Below are positions 6,411 through 8,558 of a stretch of DNA of 8,558 nt, in pieces. Each line of letters begins with the position of its first letter. Within the stretch, counting starts at the first letter, position 1. A model generated the notes under the pieces. It did no database searches, was not told the DNA's origin, and saw nothing but the letters and a program-made list of their open reading frames with translations. Origin of the DNA: Ferruginibacter sp. (GTDB lineage: Bacteria; Bacteroidota; Bacteroidia; Chitinophagales; Chitinophagaceae); contig JAGPDJ010000076.1 in NCBI GenBank assembly GCA_018057635.1, positions 1 to 8,558 on the forward strand, written 5' to 3'. The position numbers and the translations under genes were made by a program.

Positions 6411-8558
6411 TTACAAGAACAGGCTATCTCCTTTTTTATTTTTCCTTCTTGAAAATGCCTTTTCAATTTCCACGGCAACAAATACCAGCGAAGCAACAAC
6501 TCCAACCCCAATGAATTCTGTAACCGATAATGATTCTGTTTTAAAAATCGGCTGCAGGAAAGGAGTATAAGTTACAACACCCTGAAGCACAAAGGTCAGC
6601 AAAACTGAAATGATCAATGGCTTATTGGAAAATATTCCTATGGAAAACAATGATTGATTTTCTGACCGGATTGCCAGTATATGAGCCATTTGTCCCAGGC
6701 AAAGCACATTAAAAACAATGGTTTGCCAGTGTAGCCCGTTTTTAATAGCATAACTCTGTGCTCCGAGTGCAATACCAGCCATCAGCATTCCAACCCAAAT
6801 CATGTGAAACCCCCTTCCGTTTGAAAAAACACTTTGCTGAGGAGGTCGCGGAGGCCTGTTCATGATATCCTTTTCAGATTTTTCAAATGATAATGTAATG
6901 GCTGGTAATCCATCTGTTACCAGGTTGATCCATAAAATATGTATCGGCAATAATGCAATGGGCAAACCAAAGAACGGGCCCAGCAACAAAGTCCACAACT
7001 CACCCGAATTAGTAGTCATCAGGTATTTGATAAATTTCAGGATATTATCATAAATTCGCCTGCCTTCCTTCACAGCATTTACAATGGTGGAAAAATTATC
7101 ATCCATTAATATCATGTGAGCAGCTTCTTTTGATACATCCGTTCCCGTTATACCCATGGCAATCCCGATGTTGGCTCTTTTTAGTGAAGGAGCATCATTC
7201 ACCCCATCGCCAGTCATGGCAACATAATGTCCTTTTTCCTGCAGTGTTTTTACAATATGTAATTTTTGCTCCGGCGATACACGTGCATATACTTTTATCT
7301 TTTCAACTTTTGCCAGGAAACTGTCTTTATCCAATGCTGCAAGTTCATTACCGGTAATGATCAGATCGGTTGTGTCGTTTAAAATACCAATACGCCTGGC
7401 AATGGTTTTTGCGGTCAGTGGATGGTCTCCGGTAATCATCACCGGAACAATACCTGCTGTTTTGCAATCTGCCACAGCACCGGTCACTTCCTCTCTTGGA
7501 GGATCAATCATACCACACAGCCCCAGGAACTCCAGCTCTTTTTCGCACAATTCACTAACAGGTTTTTCAGGTAATTTTTCCCAATACCTGACTGCAAAAC
7601 CCAGCACCCGCTGGCCTTCCAATGCCATTTCATCTACCTGTTTCTGTAAAGCAGGGATGTCGGTATTTACACACCGCTGCAGCAGGATATCAGGTGCTCC
7701 TTTTGTAAATGCAATGATCTTATTTTCATGTTGATGAAAAGTAGTCATCAGTTTCCTGTCGGAATCAAAAGGTATTTCAGCAAGCCTTGGCCAGGCATCA
7801 TTGCTTATATGTTGTTCTTTTGCAATTTCAAGGAGTGCTATTTCCGTACTGTCTCCTTTTATATTATCTCCATCTGCAATGGCATCATTGTTTAAGGCAC
7901 AGGCATGTAACAGTAAAGAAACGTTTTCCTGTTGCCCGGCAGCTAACAGGTCTTTTCTTTCAAATAAATTGTTATTCACAAAAATCTTTTCAACATGCAT
8001 TTTATTTTTAGTAAGTGTTCCGGTTTTATCTGTGCAGATATAAGTTACAGAACCAAGTGTTTCTACAGCAGGCAGTTTCCTGATCAGGCTGTTATGGCGT
8101 ATCATCCGTTTTGCAGCAAGGGCGAGTGAAATTGTGATCACAGCAGGTAAAGCTTCTGGAATAGCAGCCACTGCCAACGATATGCTTGTCATGATCATTT
8201 TAAAAATATCTTCACCACGCAACCAACCGGCCACAAAAAACAACACACACAGAAACAACACCAGCACAGACAATTTTTTACCAAATGACAGCATTCGCTG
8301 CTGGAGTGGTGTGAGCACCTCATCTTCCTGTAACATTTTGGCGATCCGCCCAAGTTCTGTTTGCATACCGGTAGCAACAACAATTGCAGAACCGCGTCCG
8401 TATGTTACAAAGGTACCCTTGAATGCCATATTCTTCCTGTCTCCAATTGGCAAGTCATCTGTTTCCAATGAATCAGCCATTTTTTCAACTGCATGTGATT
8501 CACCTGTGAGCGCAGCTTCTTCTACTTTTAAATTAACGGATTCGGTTATACGCACATC
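6411..8558 (-). CDS. P-type Ca2+-ATPase, SERCA/PacL-like (partial, N-terminus off right edge)
   Basis: This is a type IIA P-type ATPase predicted to pump Ca2+ out of the cytoplasm, with its 5' end beyond the window. Numbering from the first visible codon (Asp at 8558-8556), it shows the A-domain TGES (18-21), M4 motif PEALP (134-138), the phosphorylated aspartate in DKTGTLT (D177), nucleotide-domain KGAPD (286-290), TGDHP (376-380) and hinge TGDGVNDAP (449-457). Ca2+ ligands equivalent to those in SERCA are all present: E135 in M4, N517 and E520 in M5, N545, T548 and D549 in M6, and E633 in M8. Eight membrane segments (M3-M10) are visible. M1, M2 and the N-terminal part of the A-domain, probably about 150 residues, are missing. 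The GTG at 8553-8555 is an internal valine codon within D-V-R-I-T-E, not a start. No other gene of its operon is in view. Confidence 0.95.
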   Translation of the reverse strand, partial: DVRITESVNLKVEEAALTGESHAVEKMADSLETDDLPIGDRKNMAFKGTFVTYGRGSAIVVATGMQTELGRIAKMLQEDEVLTPLQQRMLSFGKKLSVLVLFLCVLFFVAGWLRGEDIFKMIMTSISLAVAAIPEALPAVITISLALAAKRMIRHNSLIRKLPAVETLGSVTYICTDKTGTLTKNKMHVEKIFVNNNLFERKDLLAAGQQENVSLLLHACALNNDAIADGDNIKGDSTEIALLEIAKEQHISNDAWPRLAEIPFDSDRKLMTTFHQHENKIIAFTKGAPDILLQRCVNTDIPALQKQVDEMALEGQRVLGFAVRYWEKLPEKPVSELCEKELEFLGLCGMIDPPREEVTGAVADCKTAGIVPVMITGDHPLTAKTIARRIGILNDTTDLIITGNELAALDKDSFLAKVEKIKVYARVSPEQKLHIVKTLQEKGHYVAMTGDGVNDAPSLKRANIGIAMGITGTDVSKEAAHMILMDDNFSTIVNAVKEGRRIYDNILKFIKYLMTTNSGELWTLLLGPFFGLPIALLPIHILWINLVTDGLPAITLSFEKSEKDIMNRPPRPPQQSVFSNGRGFHMIWVGMLMAGIALGAQSYAIKNGLHWQTIVFNVLCLGQMAHILAIRSENQSLFSIGIFSNKPLIISVLLTFVLQGVVTYTPFLQPIFKTESLSVTEFIGVGVVASLVFVAVEIEKAFSRRKNKKGDSLFL

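Noticed and set aside
6862..8043. Several plus-strand open frames of 63-125 residues opposite the Ca2+-ATPase
   Set aside because: All are antisense to a gene with intact P-type motifs; none has recognisable features.
8553..8555. GTG as start codon of the Ca2+-ATPase
   Set aside because: The codon is preceded by an in-frame GAT and sits within the family-typical D-V-R-I-T-E stretch of the A-domain; M1 and M2 would be missing, so the gene continues beyond the window.

Overview
The window is most likely chromosomal DNA from a member of the Bacteroidota, probably near the Chitinophagaceae or Sphingobacteriia. The evidence is an AT-rich composition, start codons preceded by A-rich leaders with no clear Shine-Dalgarno sequence, and at least one good Bacteroidota-type promoter box (TAnnTTTG). 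The genus-level placement is inference. There are no RNA genes, mobile elements, CRISPR arrays or phage genes visible. This looks like ordinary core envelope and lipid metabolism rather than an accessory island.

Layout. Positions 1-2532 (minus strand) hold a three-gene Mla/MCE phospholipid-transport operon read right to left: permease (MlaE-like, 1756-2532), ATPase (MlaF-like, 922-1716) and the substrate-binding MCE protein (MlaD-like, 907 running off the left edge). A divergent intergenic region of about 300 bp (2533-2831) separates it from a YdjM-type membrane-bound metal-dependent hydrolase (2832-3842, plus). That gene converges tail to tail, overlapping by 4 bp, with a phospholipase-D superfamily cardiolipin-synthase-like gene (minus strand; 3839 to about 5020). 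Divergent from that gene is a small uncharacterised helical/coiled-coil protein (5234-5623, plus), followed 62 bp later by a CDP-alcohol phosphatidyltransferase (5686-6273, plus). A 137-bp convergent gap separates this from a P-type Ca2+-ATPase (6411-8558, minus) whose N-terminal part lies beyond the right edge.

How the genes fit together. Several products act on membrane phospholipids. The CDP-alcohol phosphatidyltransferase could make phosphatidylglycerophosphate (substrate not provable here). The PLD-type enzyme could convert phosphatidylglycerol to cardiolipin. The MlaEFD complex could move phospholipids across the envelope. The small coiled-coil protein lies between the two lipid-synthesis genes and is the main unknown.

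Two corrections to naive gene calling matter. The longest open frames of the divergent pair at 5129-5164 overlap head to head, and I think both true starts are internal (about 5020 on minus, 5234 on plus), leaving a promoter region between them. The Ca2+-ATPase does not start at the GTG at 8555; it is open to the window edge. I found no convincing novel multi-gene system.
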